Positions 26,708 to 39,166 of a DNA stretch of 64,000 nucleotides are shown here, in pieces. Origin of the DNA: Marchantia polymorpha subsp. ruderalis (Eukaryota; Streptophyta; Marchantiopsida; Marchantiales; Marchantiaceae); the NCBI GenBank assembly GCA_037833965.1, contig AP031356.1, positions 13,290,501 to 13,354,500 of the forward strand, read 5' to 3'. The notes beneath the pieces were generated by a model. It saw only the letters and a program-made list of their open reading frames with translations. It made no database searches and was not told where the DNA came from. The stretch's first letter is position 1, and each line of letters starts with the position of its first letter. Position numbers and translations under genes: made by a program.

Positions 26708-29700
26708 TCAACGCATCTGACCCATTCTCCGTCTTATAATTGCTGTTGAAGTCATTGAGGACCGTCTCCGGTGTGAAGATGGACGGCGAGTGACAACGTC
26801 GGTTTGGAAAACCGGGGAAATTGGCCTCGTTGGCTCCTTGGCAGACCTGTGCACAAAAGAGAGAGAGATTAGGCTTTTGAGATCAGTTACATTGTAGCGC
26901 TTAACACTCTGTGACTCTTCAGCAGATCCCACACATGAATGCCTTCAGACCTGTCGGTCAGAGCAAGTAAGTCAAGCCGACGTTACCTTTGGGGAACAAA
27001 AGGTCTGCCGAACACAGGCATGGGACGTGCAAGAGGAACCATTTCTCTACGCATTGCCTTGATGCTTCTCTCCTCTTCCGCCTGCCATGAATCAGTGAGT
27101 CAGTCAGGCACACCAGGCATTTAGCAGGAGTCTCATGCCCAAACGTGACTTTCCTAGACTCGACTCAACGTGTTCCAAAGTCGAAACAAACCAATCGTAA
27201 CGACGCTCGTAACCAAATTAAACCGAGCACCAGAGATTATCCAATTAACATATCCCACAGAGCATTTAGGAGAATGAACGGGAGAAAAACGCGCCAGACC
27301 GGAAACCTACCCTTCGAGCCGCTTCGTACTCTTCTCTGAACCGTTTGTACTGATTGTGCTTCTCTACCACCTGCAGTGCATCCATCATGCGGGAAGGTCA
27401 GCAGTGCTGTTAAGTTGTAATATAAAGCGATGTGGATATGTTTCTCAGAAGCAAAGCGCGTTCGTTCTGTCGATGAAAAGTACAGCGACTAAGTTTTTCT
27501 AACACTTGGACACGGTTCATGTACTGCCTGAGAGCCGTGACTCACCCTTTTATCAAAATCGGCCCGATCAATCGCTCGCGCCTCCAAGTGGAACTGGAAT
27601 TCTTGCACCTCGGTAAGTGGTTTTCTTGATCGAGATGGGACGAACACAGGAGCACTGCAAACAGAGCACGATCGGCATGATTATCTTCGAGACGGATTGA
27701 AAACCTCACGAGAGGTATTCGATGAAAAGCAGCTGGTGGAACATTCGGAGCTAATGACAATTAGGTTGCACTCACGTGGACAGATTAGGCTGCGCTCGGA
27801 AAGCTTTGAGCGCCGCTTCCAGCTCCTCGGCTCTTCTGCGTTCCTCAGCAAGCCTGTGCTGCTCGTCCTCGTGGCGTATCAAACTTTCGAGCTGGAAAGG
27901 TTCAGGTCGAGTAACCTCTCGAGGTTCAGGCTTGGGAGGAATCTGCACGGAGTAAGTCTAGTGTTAGACGCCGGACGAACTAGAGATCCCATTTGGTATA
28001 CATACAGGTAAAACTAACGAAGATTGAGGAAAAGAATTTTGTAAGTGGAGACGTTTCTAAATGAGTTTGATTGTCTTACGGCTGGTATGTCGGTTGTGAA
28101 TGGCAGAGGATGAGCTCTAGGAATGCGCGCTTGTGACTCCTCGTGTTCGCGCTCTAAAATCTCTTGTAAGAACCTCATTTCCTTCAGTAGACCTCGATTC
28201 TGATAAGAGAAAACTCCAGCAGGTTTAGGATAACAATTATCAACCAGAATGACGATATTAAGAGCCTAAACTTTTGCACAGTCGGACAGTTAGTCTCCTT
28301 TGTCAATAGAAAGGAGCCACTGCACTGAATCCGCTGAAGGTTATGATGCTTCTCAAGGGTCACACCGGATGCTGTCGAAGCCCCTTCACGTACCTCTGTT
28401 TCAAGATGGAAAGGTTCGGGTACAGTGGGCCGGAGAATAGTCTCGTGGTGTTGTTGATTGATACACATCTGGAGAATGAGAAGGTACATTGGTGAGCAGA
28501 ATTATCCAATTTTTCAACTCGAACAGACAGACATTGAAAAAGGTATTAGACAGGACAGCGGACGGAGTCCTAGAGGTCCTACTTTGCTAAATTGGTCAGC
28601 TAAACTGGCAGGATGCTCCCGGTGCTGTATCCGTTCATCGGTAGCGAAGTGGAACTCCTGCATCACACGTGACGGTCATCAATACCATATGGGAAAACAA
28701 AATTACTCAGTTGTAAACATGGGATAATCTGACGCAAACTTGCTTCTTGAGCTGCTCTGTTTACATAAAAGAATAATGCGCGTTAAACTTATTCTCGGCC
28801 GATTACAGCTAGAAAAGAATGCAGTTCAGTGCAATGGATGGATAGTGCTGGATCTTACTTGAGGTTGAGTTACTTCACGCTTATTATTCCGATAAACTCC
28901 CAGGTCTCCCCTACTGTCAAAAATCTGAAACAAGTGAAGAAAAGGCCAGTGAATTTTCGTTTACTTGCTGAATTTCAGGTTGATTCCCGATTATCTTACT
29001 AACTGGCAGCCACACCATCAACCTATGCATACAACAAGAGGACAAGTCTGCAAAAGTTTGCCTTACTCTTTTGTTCAGCGGTCGGGCCTTGAACTTTGGT
29101 ATTCTCGCGAGTTCCTCAATCTCCAGCTGTTCTCTACTTTTCACACTGAAATCCATTTTGCACATGAGGTTCAAGTCAGAAGCAGCACTTCGGTAGAATA
29201 CAATCTTGCGCTGCATATTAACTTCCACATCGTCAACCTAGAGCCCGACTGAGTAGATAAGTGCGACTCGTAGCTCAGATATCCAGAAGACGAAAATACT
29301 CACGTTAGCGGACGAACTCGAGCTGCCGTGTGCAGATGGGGAGGCTCTACTTGAGCACTGCCTCCGGGCGCTGACTTACGTCTTCTCTTGAGCTCGGCAG
29401 CCTGATACAACACAGAAAGTTGCCAACCCGCGGTTACATCCTAATGCTTGCCGTGCATGCATTGTATATTTTGTCAGTTCGCAACACTGGATAGGACTAG
29501 GAAGCAAAGAGGTGGAGAAATCTGTGTACCAGAGAGTCCGTTGATGTAGCCACAGAGGACCCTTGCCGAGTGTTTGTGTCCCTTGATTCAGTAGCTTTGT
29601 GTTGCAGAGCACGCTCAGTTGTTCGGAGGTGAAACTCCTGCTTACAGGGAAGGTGATGAGGGTTTTCAAAATCGGTGACTTTCGAGCCTAGCCGGGACGT

Positions 29701-32700
29701 GACACTCGGTGCAAGAATAATTTCAATGGCAATCTGATCACAGGCATAATGCGGAGAGGAATTACCTGAAACTCTGTCAGATGTGGAGTGGTCTTTTGTA
29801 TCGTTGGTGGAGCATGTGGCTCCAGAATCTACAGGACGGAGCAGCTTGTTAGAGAAACAATTCCGGCTCAAAACAAATCATTCAACTTCAGACGATATGT
29901 GGGTCGAAGTGGCAACCTTCTTGGGAGCTGGGCGAGCTTTAAATTTCGGAATCTTCGCGAGCATTTCTTCTTCTAATTCGGCTGTACTTTTAACCCTGTC
30001 CAAAACGCCGTCGTGAGCTTCACATGTCAGTGGCTTGGCAGTCATGTTTCCCATGATTTGAACTTTTTACGTCTGGTGCGAAACAGGTAGCAACACGAGG
30101 GAGAAGGAGAGGAGGAGGAGAAGTTGGTGCACACGCAAACCTTATTTGTCGGGTCCTGTGTGATGTTTCGAAGTCGGGTGTCTTCGGTCTGGTCAGCTTC
30201 ATTTTCCTCTTCTCGTGATCATCCTGGATTGTAAAGGAGGCATTGCCGGAGTCAGATTTTGATGCGACTGAAGGACTGAGCTCAAGACAGATTATCTACC
30301 TGTGGATATTGACTGCAAAGATCACCTTCAAAGGCAATGCGCCTCCTTTGAGGAGGCTAAAGCAGCGGAAATGTACACTCACAATATCACAGTGGCCTGC
30401 TGGGTTCACGTGGAAGCGCTCTGGTGTCTTCGTTTGAAATTTTCGAACCTTCTCGGCCATAGAAACAAATGGTGATGCAGCACGTCCACCCTGCGGAGAA
30501 ACTTGGAATCAGAATGAGGAACACACAGCTGTGATTTAAATGCTTTCATCATTAACTAGTGGCTTTGCTGAACGCAGACTGCTCAAATCATCATCTGAAC
30601 CTGTGCAGCTGCCGCACATTCGGTCCCGCCAAATAGACGAGATCGCTTGTCGGTGCAAAATTGAAATTCTTGGGGCACAGTGAGACCATTTTGCTCCTTC
30701 GGTCGAACAACGCGCTCCTTGATCTGGAATTACTCCACGACTTAGACATTGTTCGTATGCACAACAGTCAACCTTGTCCCTAGATTTTGAGAATCTACCA
30801 AATTGCACGAAGAATGCAAATTGAACAAGAACAACGAAGGCCGGCCATCTAACTTTCTATTTACCTGGCGCAGACGTCCTCCTTCAAGTTTTTGTTTCTT
30901 GTTGGCGGGATCATCTGGGCTGAGAAACCCCTTAAATCCGAAAGGAGTTTCTTTTTTCTTCGTGCTGGTCAAGTAGCGCCTGTGGAGAGAGATATGATTT
31001 TCATAATTCAAGACGAGAACTATCGAGCACAGCTTGTAGCCGAATCGGATGAGCAAAAAAGTCATGAAAATTCTATCAGTCTTGGACAGAATTCGACTGA
31101 GATATCTTCCTGAGATTTACCGAAGATGATGCACTTTCGGGCACGTAATTGCAATTCCCACAAACAAGACCGATGTAAACTACGCACTAATTAAAAGACG
31201 CAGTTTTTACCTCGCAGCGGAGGGCTTTTGGACCTTGGGCATGGTCGCAGTTCCATTGGCCTGGACCTCCTTCCAGCCATGAGAGTGCAATCGCTTGGCA
31301 GGAAGACTTCCAGGCGAGGTGGACAACGAGGGCATGACAGAGAGAGGTGTCCGCTCCGGGTTTCTGACGCCTCCATCTTCGTTCGTCTTCGGAGTGTTGG
31401 GCGAAACATCGGACTCCACAGAACCGTCCGACTCAGGAGCAGGAGCAGCTGCTGGAGGAACTGAAATCGCCGAAAACGGTGTACTGATCAGAACAACGGC
31501 AGGCGCTCCGTGCGTGCAATCAACCACGGGCGTGATGCATGGCAGAGCACGAGAAGCTTGAGAGCTGCGGGTGAAGGTTTGGTTGCAAGTATCTGTGGAA
31601 GCTAACCGCGATGCAATAGTGCATTTTTGTCTCCTACGCGATACTGGCATCGAATCCATTCATTCATTCAGTCTAAATGCTTCAAATGTGACCGAACATC
31701 GAGGGAAAAGACTTGATGTTTGCGGGGTAGCTATGGTCCCCGAAGGAATCATTGTATCTAGTGCTGCAGCGCCTACGCCCCGAACTTTGATCACAACAGT
31801 GGTAATGTCCTGATCCGGTGTTGAGTCCTGTACCTGATGATTGTTCATTGATCTTGTGGACAATACTCTCCTCCAATGTTTTACGGATCGCGCTTCCTCC
31901 GGCCTCACTGCTCAGAAGTCCAGACAGGTTCTTCACTGGAGTCTTCATGGAGCTGTGCGCAGATACAGGAAAAAAATTGCTCAATGCATGTGCGCGTCCA
32001 CTTTACACCTCTTTAAACCATTGTTTGCATTGTGTACAAATTCTGGAGCAATATTCACAACACGTGATCATGTCAAGGCGATCAATGTACCTTGCATCTA
32101 GTTGATTCTCCTTATTCTCTGTTGGCGATCTGGCTTCGACGACCTTCGCAACCCAGCATACGAGAATGGAGTCAGTGGTGTGAGAACAGAGCAAATGATC
32201 AGTTCGGGCAATAGTTACATGCCCACCGATAACTTCTCGTGACTATTGAACAGCAAGTTCCACGTATCCTGTCATCGAAGAAAAATATTCAAGTATTTTT
32301 CAATCGTTTCCGAAACAGAAACAGTGATGTTGCAGGAGCGGTCGACACTCGGTCCGGGAATTATCCTCGTCATCGTTGGCCATCGTTTCCCGACATTTTC
32401 CAATGAAAGCGAGAGACTGATTCAGGACAGGAGAAGGTACTCAAACAGTAAGTAACCGAGAGCTATTTCTGCATGTGGCATCGTTTCATGACGAACTGAC
32501 TTCACTAGTTCGACCGGTGATTACCTCTTCCATATCCTCATCATTACACTCGAGATTAAGAAGCTCCGCGACGGCCTTGGTTTTCCCCACATGCGCTGCA
32601 GACCAAAAAAGCAGCAACAAACTATCAGGCACTTCTGTCGCCACCATTGAAGAAAAAAAAAAGGATATGCAAGAAGGAAATTCCAGGCCTTTGGTCGAAG

Positions 32701-33022
32701 GGTCAGAAGCCAGTTAGGTTCAGAAAAGAAAAAGCACTGCAGAAAGGGTGGGACTCCCAACAGCTTCAAACATTGCGACTCCAATGCAGCTGAAAACATG
32801 CTCCGACCAGGGAGAAGTCACTGCTTTCTTACGAGATGCATCGTAGCTAGTCTCCGCCTCCAGCCACTTCTCTGCCGCGACTTTATCATCTTCTGTCTCC
32901 CCTACGATGAAGTCATAATATTTCGGAGCTTGAAACTCCCAAGCGGGATCAATCTTCAAGGCCTTCTTCTTCTCCGCAGCTTCTACTTCCATACCTCGGC
33001 CCACTGTCACCTGTTCTCCCAT
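26708..33022 (-). CDS. TPX2: TPX2, microtubule nucleation and spindle assembly factor, about 23 exons
   Basis: Minus-strand exons: 33022-32833, 32595-32525, 32143-32091, 31952-31834, 31592-31211, 30979-30865, 30723-30601, 30490-30383, 30223-30141, 29995-29917, 29828-29766, 29637-29530, 29401-29304, 29145-29067, 28924-28859, 28657-28583, 28468-28394, 28199-28080, 27942-27776, 27654-27546, 27370-27311, 27081-26987, 26846-26708. They join in frame to about 858 aa (Arabidopsis TPX2 is about 758). EFQAPKYYDF at 29-38 is the N-terminal Aurora-binding type motif. The middle has repeated TPX2 modules: VPQEFQFCTDKR, LTRPKTPDFETSHRTR, PKFKARPAPKK, ELARIPKFKARPLNKR, IFDSRGDLGVYR, EFHFATDERI. The C-terminus is the Pfam TPX2 domain (EVQEFQFHLEARAIDRADFDKR to ARPMPVFGRPFVPQ, split here by introns). 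TPX2 activates Aurora and nucleates spindle microtubules after Ran-GTP releases it from importin. The least certain part is the junction between exons 4 and 5. Confidence 0.93.
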
Positions 33023-34650
33023 GCCACCCTCAGAGCTTGTAAATGTTCCTCCAGAGCTGCAGCTGCTCAGCTAACCTTGCTGCTGCTGGTGCTGATGATG
33101 ATTACTAACTACTGATACGACCGCTACTACCACGAGTCAGTATTTTCCAGGCCAGCGTGTAACCACTTGGTCATATCCCTACTGCATGGCACAACGCGTT
33201 CACTCAATTTCTGCTTCAGGCCCATGCCTCGGGACGCCACGAATCCTGCCGCTCTAAAACACGAACAGCTCTTCTTCACATGCAATCTGGAGATCTGTAC
33301 TTCTGCTCTGCTGGTGGATTGTTCTTCCGGCCTAATATGGGTCTCGCTGCCATCTACTATCTACACAGAACACATCCTCCAGAATGTCTTCATTGACCAA
33401 CGCACTGAAAGAACAACAATGCAAGACTTCGTTAGAGCGTGTCGACGCGAGGAGAAAGGAAAGAAAGAAAGCTCCACCAAGAAAGTTCGGAATGCGACGT
33501 CAGAAACTCGTCTCGACGCAGAAGATGCTGGAGACAGAAGTGTCAACATGATTGGAGACGTACAGTGACCAAGAGAAGGGATCTACGAGAGCGTGAGCAA
33601 CTGGGGAATCCTGGGAACAGCGCTCGTCTGGGATAAGTCCGAAGACATCGTTGGGCTCCGCACTATGTAGAAGTCAACCACGAAACACTTGAACTAGATC
33701 CGCGGAAGGTAAGCCTCTACCTCCGCGGGCTTGCGCTCACCAGGAAACCAGACGGAATCATCTCACTACGAGGCAGACGTAAAAGCATCGCCCATGAAAA
33801 ACAGTTCTTTCCCTCTCCCAGTTACTAATTCTTTTCCCATGTCCGACGCAGAACAGCGTTCGGGTCTGCCAAAGCCTGAGCTCGCGCACGCAAAGCCTCT
33901 CGAAGCAACCTGAAATCAAGATGGATCGTGCTTCCGACGTTACCTGCGCATATCAGCCAGTTGAGAACGCACCCGGATCTCGATAGAATTCGCCGGTCGG
34001 ACGGAGGCGATAAAAATTATGACGACGAAAAGAGACGGAATTGATCGCGGCTTTCGACCACAGAAACGCAGACAATCGAAACGAATTCGCGAGGAACAGA
34101 GGAAGCGGAGGGCCGCGCGTGAAGCAGTAGCAGAGAGAGGCAGCCTCGAGCGTTGAATGAAGGGAGCGCAAGAGACAGAGAGCGAGACGAGCGAGACGAG
34201 CTTCGAAAGCTAGCCGAGGGGGAAGGAGCGAAAGAGGAACAAATTTGAAACGTGGAGCGGGCAGCAATGGCGAACGGCCACCTGGACATCTCCCAACGTA
34301 AACATTGACCCTCCGGGCAGGGCAGCTCTTGGGCAAATTGAAAAACTATAGTTTATGTCGTCCGCTTCTGGCCTTCCGCCTTCTGTTTTACTGCCGCTAC
34401 CGGATGTTCTAAACTGGGCACCACCAGTATCTGTCATACCGGCTTTTCTGCCGGGCCCGTGTTTTCTTCCTGGTCTGGTTCCCTCGCGCATTATTTTTTC
34501 ACCGCTGCCCGTCTCCCGTCTTACCTCTCTTGGCCTCTTCTGCTCTTCTTCCCCCCTCTGACGCATTCGCTCACGAGCATGGGAGAATCTCCTCCTTTCA
34601 TAGAAGAACATCTTGTGCAGCCGAACTCTTCAGTTATCTTGTGAGCCGAG
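33023..34650. other. Upstream region of TPX2
   Basis: A moderately GC-rich stretch that should hold the promoter and possibly noncoding first exons of TPX2 on the minus strand. Frames on both strands, including one of 133 codons at 34210-34611, are Arg/Ser-rich and match nothing I know. After about 34.65 kb the sequence turns sharply AT-rich. Confidence 0.45.
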
Positions 34651-36747
34651 CTTGGCAACAGTTCTCCGCCGGGATGAACGACAACGAACAACAAGAAAAT
34701 GATTAGATGAGTTTATGAACAACTCCCAGCATGTGAGTTGCCCAGCTACAGGTACTGGACAAACCAAGGTGTGTTTGTATGGTCCGTTATTTTAAACTCA
34801 ATCCTTAAGCCTTATCTCTCTCCCTAATCTGGCCATGCATGTACTAGCCCTACTCCGCTCTCTACCAAGTTCGATGAAATGTGGATGAGTGCGGAGGTGC
34901 TGAATATATTATAAGTGTGGCATCTTAAAAGAATATTCAATTCCATACCTAGTTCAATTGACTTTTCATTCTAAAAGTAATGATTACAACTTCAATTTTT
35001 ATGTCAGGTTAGTAAAACTACATTTTCAACATTCTACTGAGCTTTGTAGAATGTATAATCTGTATTCGAAACTTAATAGTTAAGTATTAGAAAAATTAAC
35101 ATATCATTCATGAAATCAAATAACTGTAACAAGAGAAAACTTTGTTTGAAGAATTAAACATTTTTTCATTAGTTTCATTAGTTTTATAGTTGAAATTTCA
35201 TTAACTACTTTTAAAAAATTGAACCATGGAACATAAGGAAGCTTGATGATAATCTTGTTATACTCATCAGCTTGTTGTGTACTCATCAGCTTTTAATTAT
35301 TGCATGCATTGACAACCTTTCAGGAAATAGAAAATCTAATTATATTTCTTTTAAGAACCTTTACAACTTTATAAGTAAATTAATTTATAAAGATTTATGA
35401 AAAACATGGAAGTAGCTAAAAACAATGTCTCAATGACTGAAGTAGAATAAATGTTAAGCTAACAAGGAAAAAGTTGTACTGATGATTATAAATATTATGC
35501 ACAAAAGGAGCTTAAATTCTATCTTTTTATTGTCATGAAGTTGAACTATTAGAAGATTTTACTTTTTTTCCAAATTTACTAAGATCCAAGATATATTTCA
35601 GCTTCAAGATTGACAAGAGATAATATAGTAAATATATTTATTAGACGTTATAATTGATGTATGAAACTTGCTTATGTTTTCGATACAGAAAGGTGTTTTT
35701 ATCCAAAATTGATGTTAAACACTTTGAAAGATTTTCATGAATCATTTTTCAAAAAACTAATAATACGTTCTCATAAAAGCCAGAGTTCCTTCTATTAAAG
35801 TTTTGCTACGCCCTGTCCTACAGGACTTAGGCTAGGCATTTGAGATATAACCTTTACTTAAATGATATAAAGTTAAATACCGGAAAAAAAACATTACAAA
35901 ATTTTATGTATCATGGAGACTATGTGATCAAGATTGGCTTTATGCTCTTAAGAGAATAAACAGTTCTAAACGGCACTCGTATATATGTACTAGAGTAGCA
36001 TGGAGCTTATTTTTTATATTTATTGACAATCCTTAATTATAGTTTGCACAGTATTTAGCGAATGTACTTAATACTCACGGAAAATGAGGAAGGGTTACAT
36101 TATTTGCGGGGTACATATATCGGAGGGAGGTATGATTATACAAAAACTTCTTTCACAGAGCAAGGCCCGGATACGGAGCGACGCTTCGTGCTCCTTCATG
36201 TACTTGACCTCTGATGGTGCCCCGCTCACTTTAACTAAATCGAAGCTTGATTGTATCATGTATCCTATGAATGAGGGGATTGGAACCCAATGATTTGCAT
36301 TATGTTCTATAGATAGTTTTGTTCTATTCTTGGTGTTGGGTTGTAACAGGAAAACAAACAGAGGGGTGAATGGGATTCTTGTTCTTCGAAATTCATTTTT
36401 TGTGGTATTCTCATAACAGGTTACTTTTACATGAATACTTTGATTTTCTGTAAATGACAAGATAGAGTTTCAATGCATCGTCGGACCATTTTAATAAATG
36501 TAATTTATCTATTGGTTAGCATGTTCCAATATACCACCTTGCAAGTGGTAGAAGAGAACAATAATAAACCATTAATTCAAAGGCGCTCCAAATTTCTCTA
36601 ATGGGCCGGCACTTAATTATATTTTCCGTGCTCTAACAGTACAAATTGTTGCTGGAATGCTCAGAATCTCTGAAGGGAACTACTTTAACGGTATGCATCA
36701 TGGCTTAGAACCTTTTATATTTGAAAAACCTCGGATGAGTTAAACAT
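34651..36747. other. AT-rich spacer without a recognised gene
   Basis: Dominated by A/T with frequent stops in all frames. Frames near 36.08-36.46 kb (69 and 121 codons, opposite strands) match no family I know. Nothing else could be assigned. Confidence 0.55.
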
Positions 36748-36955
36748 AGTTCAATTTAGGCCGCAGAATGAAGAACAAGGTTCAACGTGGGATAAAAAAA
36801 AAGCTCACTTGAGGCAGAGACAAGGACAGTGTTCAAACGTCGGATTAAATAGAGTTCACTTTAGGCTGCAGAACTGAGGACAAGGTTCAAACTTCCGGTT
36901 CAGTAGAGTTCTCTTTAGGCTGGAAAAATGAGGACAAGGTTCAAACTGCCGGTTT
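36748..36955. repeat. Degenerate tandem repeat, about four 50-bp units
   Basis: The core AGTTCACTTTAGGC and, further on, GGACAAGGTTCAAAC recurs near 36748, 36803, 36851 and 36905. The last two units are the best preserved, with a 54-bp period; the earlier ones carry substitutions and indels. The array abuts a GC-richer block on its right. Confidence 0.75.
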
Positions 36956-38085
36956 ATGGCATCGGAGATGTGTTTGGATAAGGCACAGCGCCACACACCG
37001 TGTTGCGAAGTGACACTGTAGGCGCCAGAATCTACAGCATGGAACACAAAATGCGACATGTCTGACCATCGGCGGGTCCCGCCAGGAGCCTTGCGTTGAT
37101 GACCGTGAATGTCACTTCCCATGGCCACGGAAGAAATTACCGTTTCGAGAGGGCCATAAGGGTCAAACGGCAATCACCCGTGCACTTTTCCCCTGCAACT
37201 GCGCGGATCGTATGTGGACTACTCGGTGCTGGCGGAGGAAGAAGTGGCTGCCCGAGGGTACCACATCTGCCGAGTCTGCAGCGAGCTCTGCGTGATGAGG
37301 CTCGATGGAGGGAATGTGTTCTGGGCCACATCGCTTACCGAGTAGGATATCGTAAAGAGAGAGCGTAAATTTGTACAGCCGGAGTCATGGACATCATGGG
37401 GAGACCACGATGGCCCATGCACCACAGTCGATCCGCATTGTACCGCCGAGCATGATCCTCGTATTAATCACGAATTTCCTGCTGACTGCGAAGAGCTTTC
37501 GGAGTTTCCATATCTGTCTCTGGCTGTCACAACGACGAGGCGAAGGAGCATTGTCAAAATTCGCCGTTTTCAATACGACAGAGTCCCACAGAATTCCCAT
37601 CTCGTCATGGGAGAATCAGCAACATCCACATCAGCATGGGGGGCGGCCCACCGGCTCGGCGGCGGAGGTCCGGACCCCCACGGTTGCTGGGCTGACGATG
37701 AAGCTTGGGACTCGACCGAAAGGGCACTGGATGGCGGGCTGCCGTCGTTGGACCCGTCCGCCTTTGCGTTGCGGGCACGGGATCTGACCAGCTCCCGTCA
37801 ATACTCTTCTGTTTTTCGCCACGGGCAGAGATGGGATTCATCGTCTACATGAGAGCAAGCAAGATGAATCATGAGGAGTTTTCAGATAGGCACTACGTAA
37901 ACTGAATACCTTGAACAAATGAAATAAAACTCACGCGCTTATCTACTCATAAACTTGTGCACGATGCGAGTACGTGTAGAGAATTATAGCAATACATGAT
38001 GAGGAAGTAAGAAGAAAATTAAGTTTTTACTAGTAGCTATATTTTGATATTAGTAAGATACTAAGTATATTGAACAATACTTAGA
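36956..38085. other. GC-richer island without a recognised gene
   Basis: Between AT-rich flanks, about 36.96-37.85 kb is GC-richer and has overlapping frames of 60-140 codons on both strands. The longest is 37371-37787 (+). None has a recognisable domain, and no consistent exon chain was found. It may be a relic gene or part of a mobile element. After 37.85 kb it is AT-rich again. Confidence 0.4.
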
Positions 38086-39166
38086 TTTGTTGAGGGGGCG
38101 GCTAGTTATGCTCACAAGCGACTCATTAGCCATCACCCTACTATACGTACGTAAGTCATTGGTGCGATCGGGCTATAGGGTCTGTGTGGTAAAAAATAAA
38201 TTTTGCGTGTTTTAGTCTTTCTAATCGACGTCAATGATTCCAGGGTGTCAAAAGCCACAGAAGAATCCTCACTACACCTCCGCATTCGAGTAGCCACATC
38301 AAGGTTCTTGGTAGCGGAACCGGGCTTAATTGTGCGTTCGAACTCGTTGAAACATCTAGCATCTAAAAATGCTTCGATGTTTCCGTGTCGATAAAGGAGC
38401 ACATAATTTCTTAGCAACCGTCTTAGGGATTGACACGTTCACTCGCCTGCGACAAGTTACTCGAATTAAAAAATAAAATCATCCAATTGCATGAGCTTGC
38501 AGACGTTGAAACGTGATCAATTGCATCAGAGCCTCACGTCTTCCAAGAAAATCACCCAATTGAAACCGCTTCTAGAGAAAAATCTATTCAAAGATAGATT
38601 CACACTCGAAAGATGTAAGTACCTCATTTCCTCGAGATATCGCTGCATAATACACGAGACTATACAAATCCAGCTCTGCATCAGAGTGGACGTCGAATCG
38701 TCCCATACACTTTCGCTGAAGAGCTTCCAAGGATTGAAACGATTCAATGCATCTCTCTTAAACGTGCATCAATGGCCACAGCTCATAAAATGGTCTTTGC
38801 TCACTATTTGATATACACATAGGATTTCATCTACACGTGCAAGCGGGAAATTGAGCTCGCTTAAAGCAATGATATCGACGCGTTCGCATTGAACACCAAT
38901 GTCTAAACATCACTTGTGATGATCAGAAATTCGCACCAATGAGCCCGTTTGCGCTGCTATGAACCTTGGCGTGGCTACTCGAACGCGGAGGTGACAGTCA
39001 AGCTTCTTTTGTGATTTTTGACACCCTAACATCTTTGACGTTGATTACAAAAGACCAGAACTCGCAAAGTTTACTTTAGACCACACGGAACCTATAACCT
39101 AATCGCAACAATAACTGACGTTAGTATAGTATTATGTGAGTGATAATTAGCCGCCCTCTTTGTTGA
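38086..39166. mobile_element. Non-autonomous DNA transposon with about 300-bp inverted ends and 8-bp target duplication
   Basis: The element spans 38094-39158 (1065 bp). Its 5' end GGGGGCGGCTAGTTAT matches the reverse complement of its 3' end, GAGGGCGGCTAATTAT. Similarity of the two arms extends about 300 bp inward, to roughly 38400 and 38860, including GTGTCAAAA, CACCTCCGC, TTCGAGTAGCCAC and CAAGGTTC blocks in the same order. TTTGTTGA occurs directly at 38086-38093 and 39159-39166, an 8-bp target-site duplication. Eight bases fit hAT-type insertion, although such long arms are commoner in Mutator-like or foldback elements. The 460-bp middle has only short frames and no recognisable transposase, so movement would depend on enzymes supplied elsewhere. 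The arms have diverged, so the insertion is not recent. Confidence 0.82.

Noticed and set aside
29560..29580. Ending TPX2 exon 12 early at a GC donor (CTCG|GCAAGG)
   Set aside because: A normal donor CTG|GTACAC 40 bp on keeps the frame open and gives phase 0 into the next exon.
31660..31908. An 82-codon minus-strand frame considered as a TPX2 exon
   Set aside because: It ends in a stop before any good donor, and exons 4 and 5 join in phase without it. It is kept only as a possible cassette exon.
38203..38811. Frames in 38.2-38.8 kb read as diverged leucine-rich repeats on the minus strand
   Set aside because: Most of this sequence lies in the inverted arms of the transposon and the resemblance is weak.
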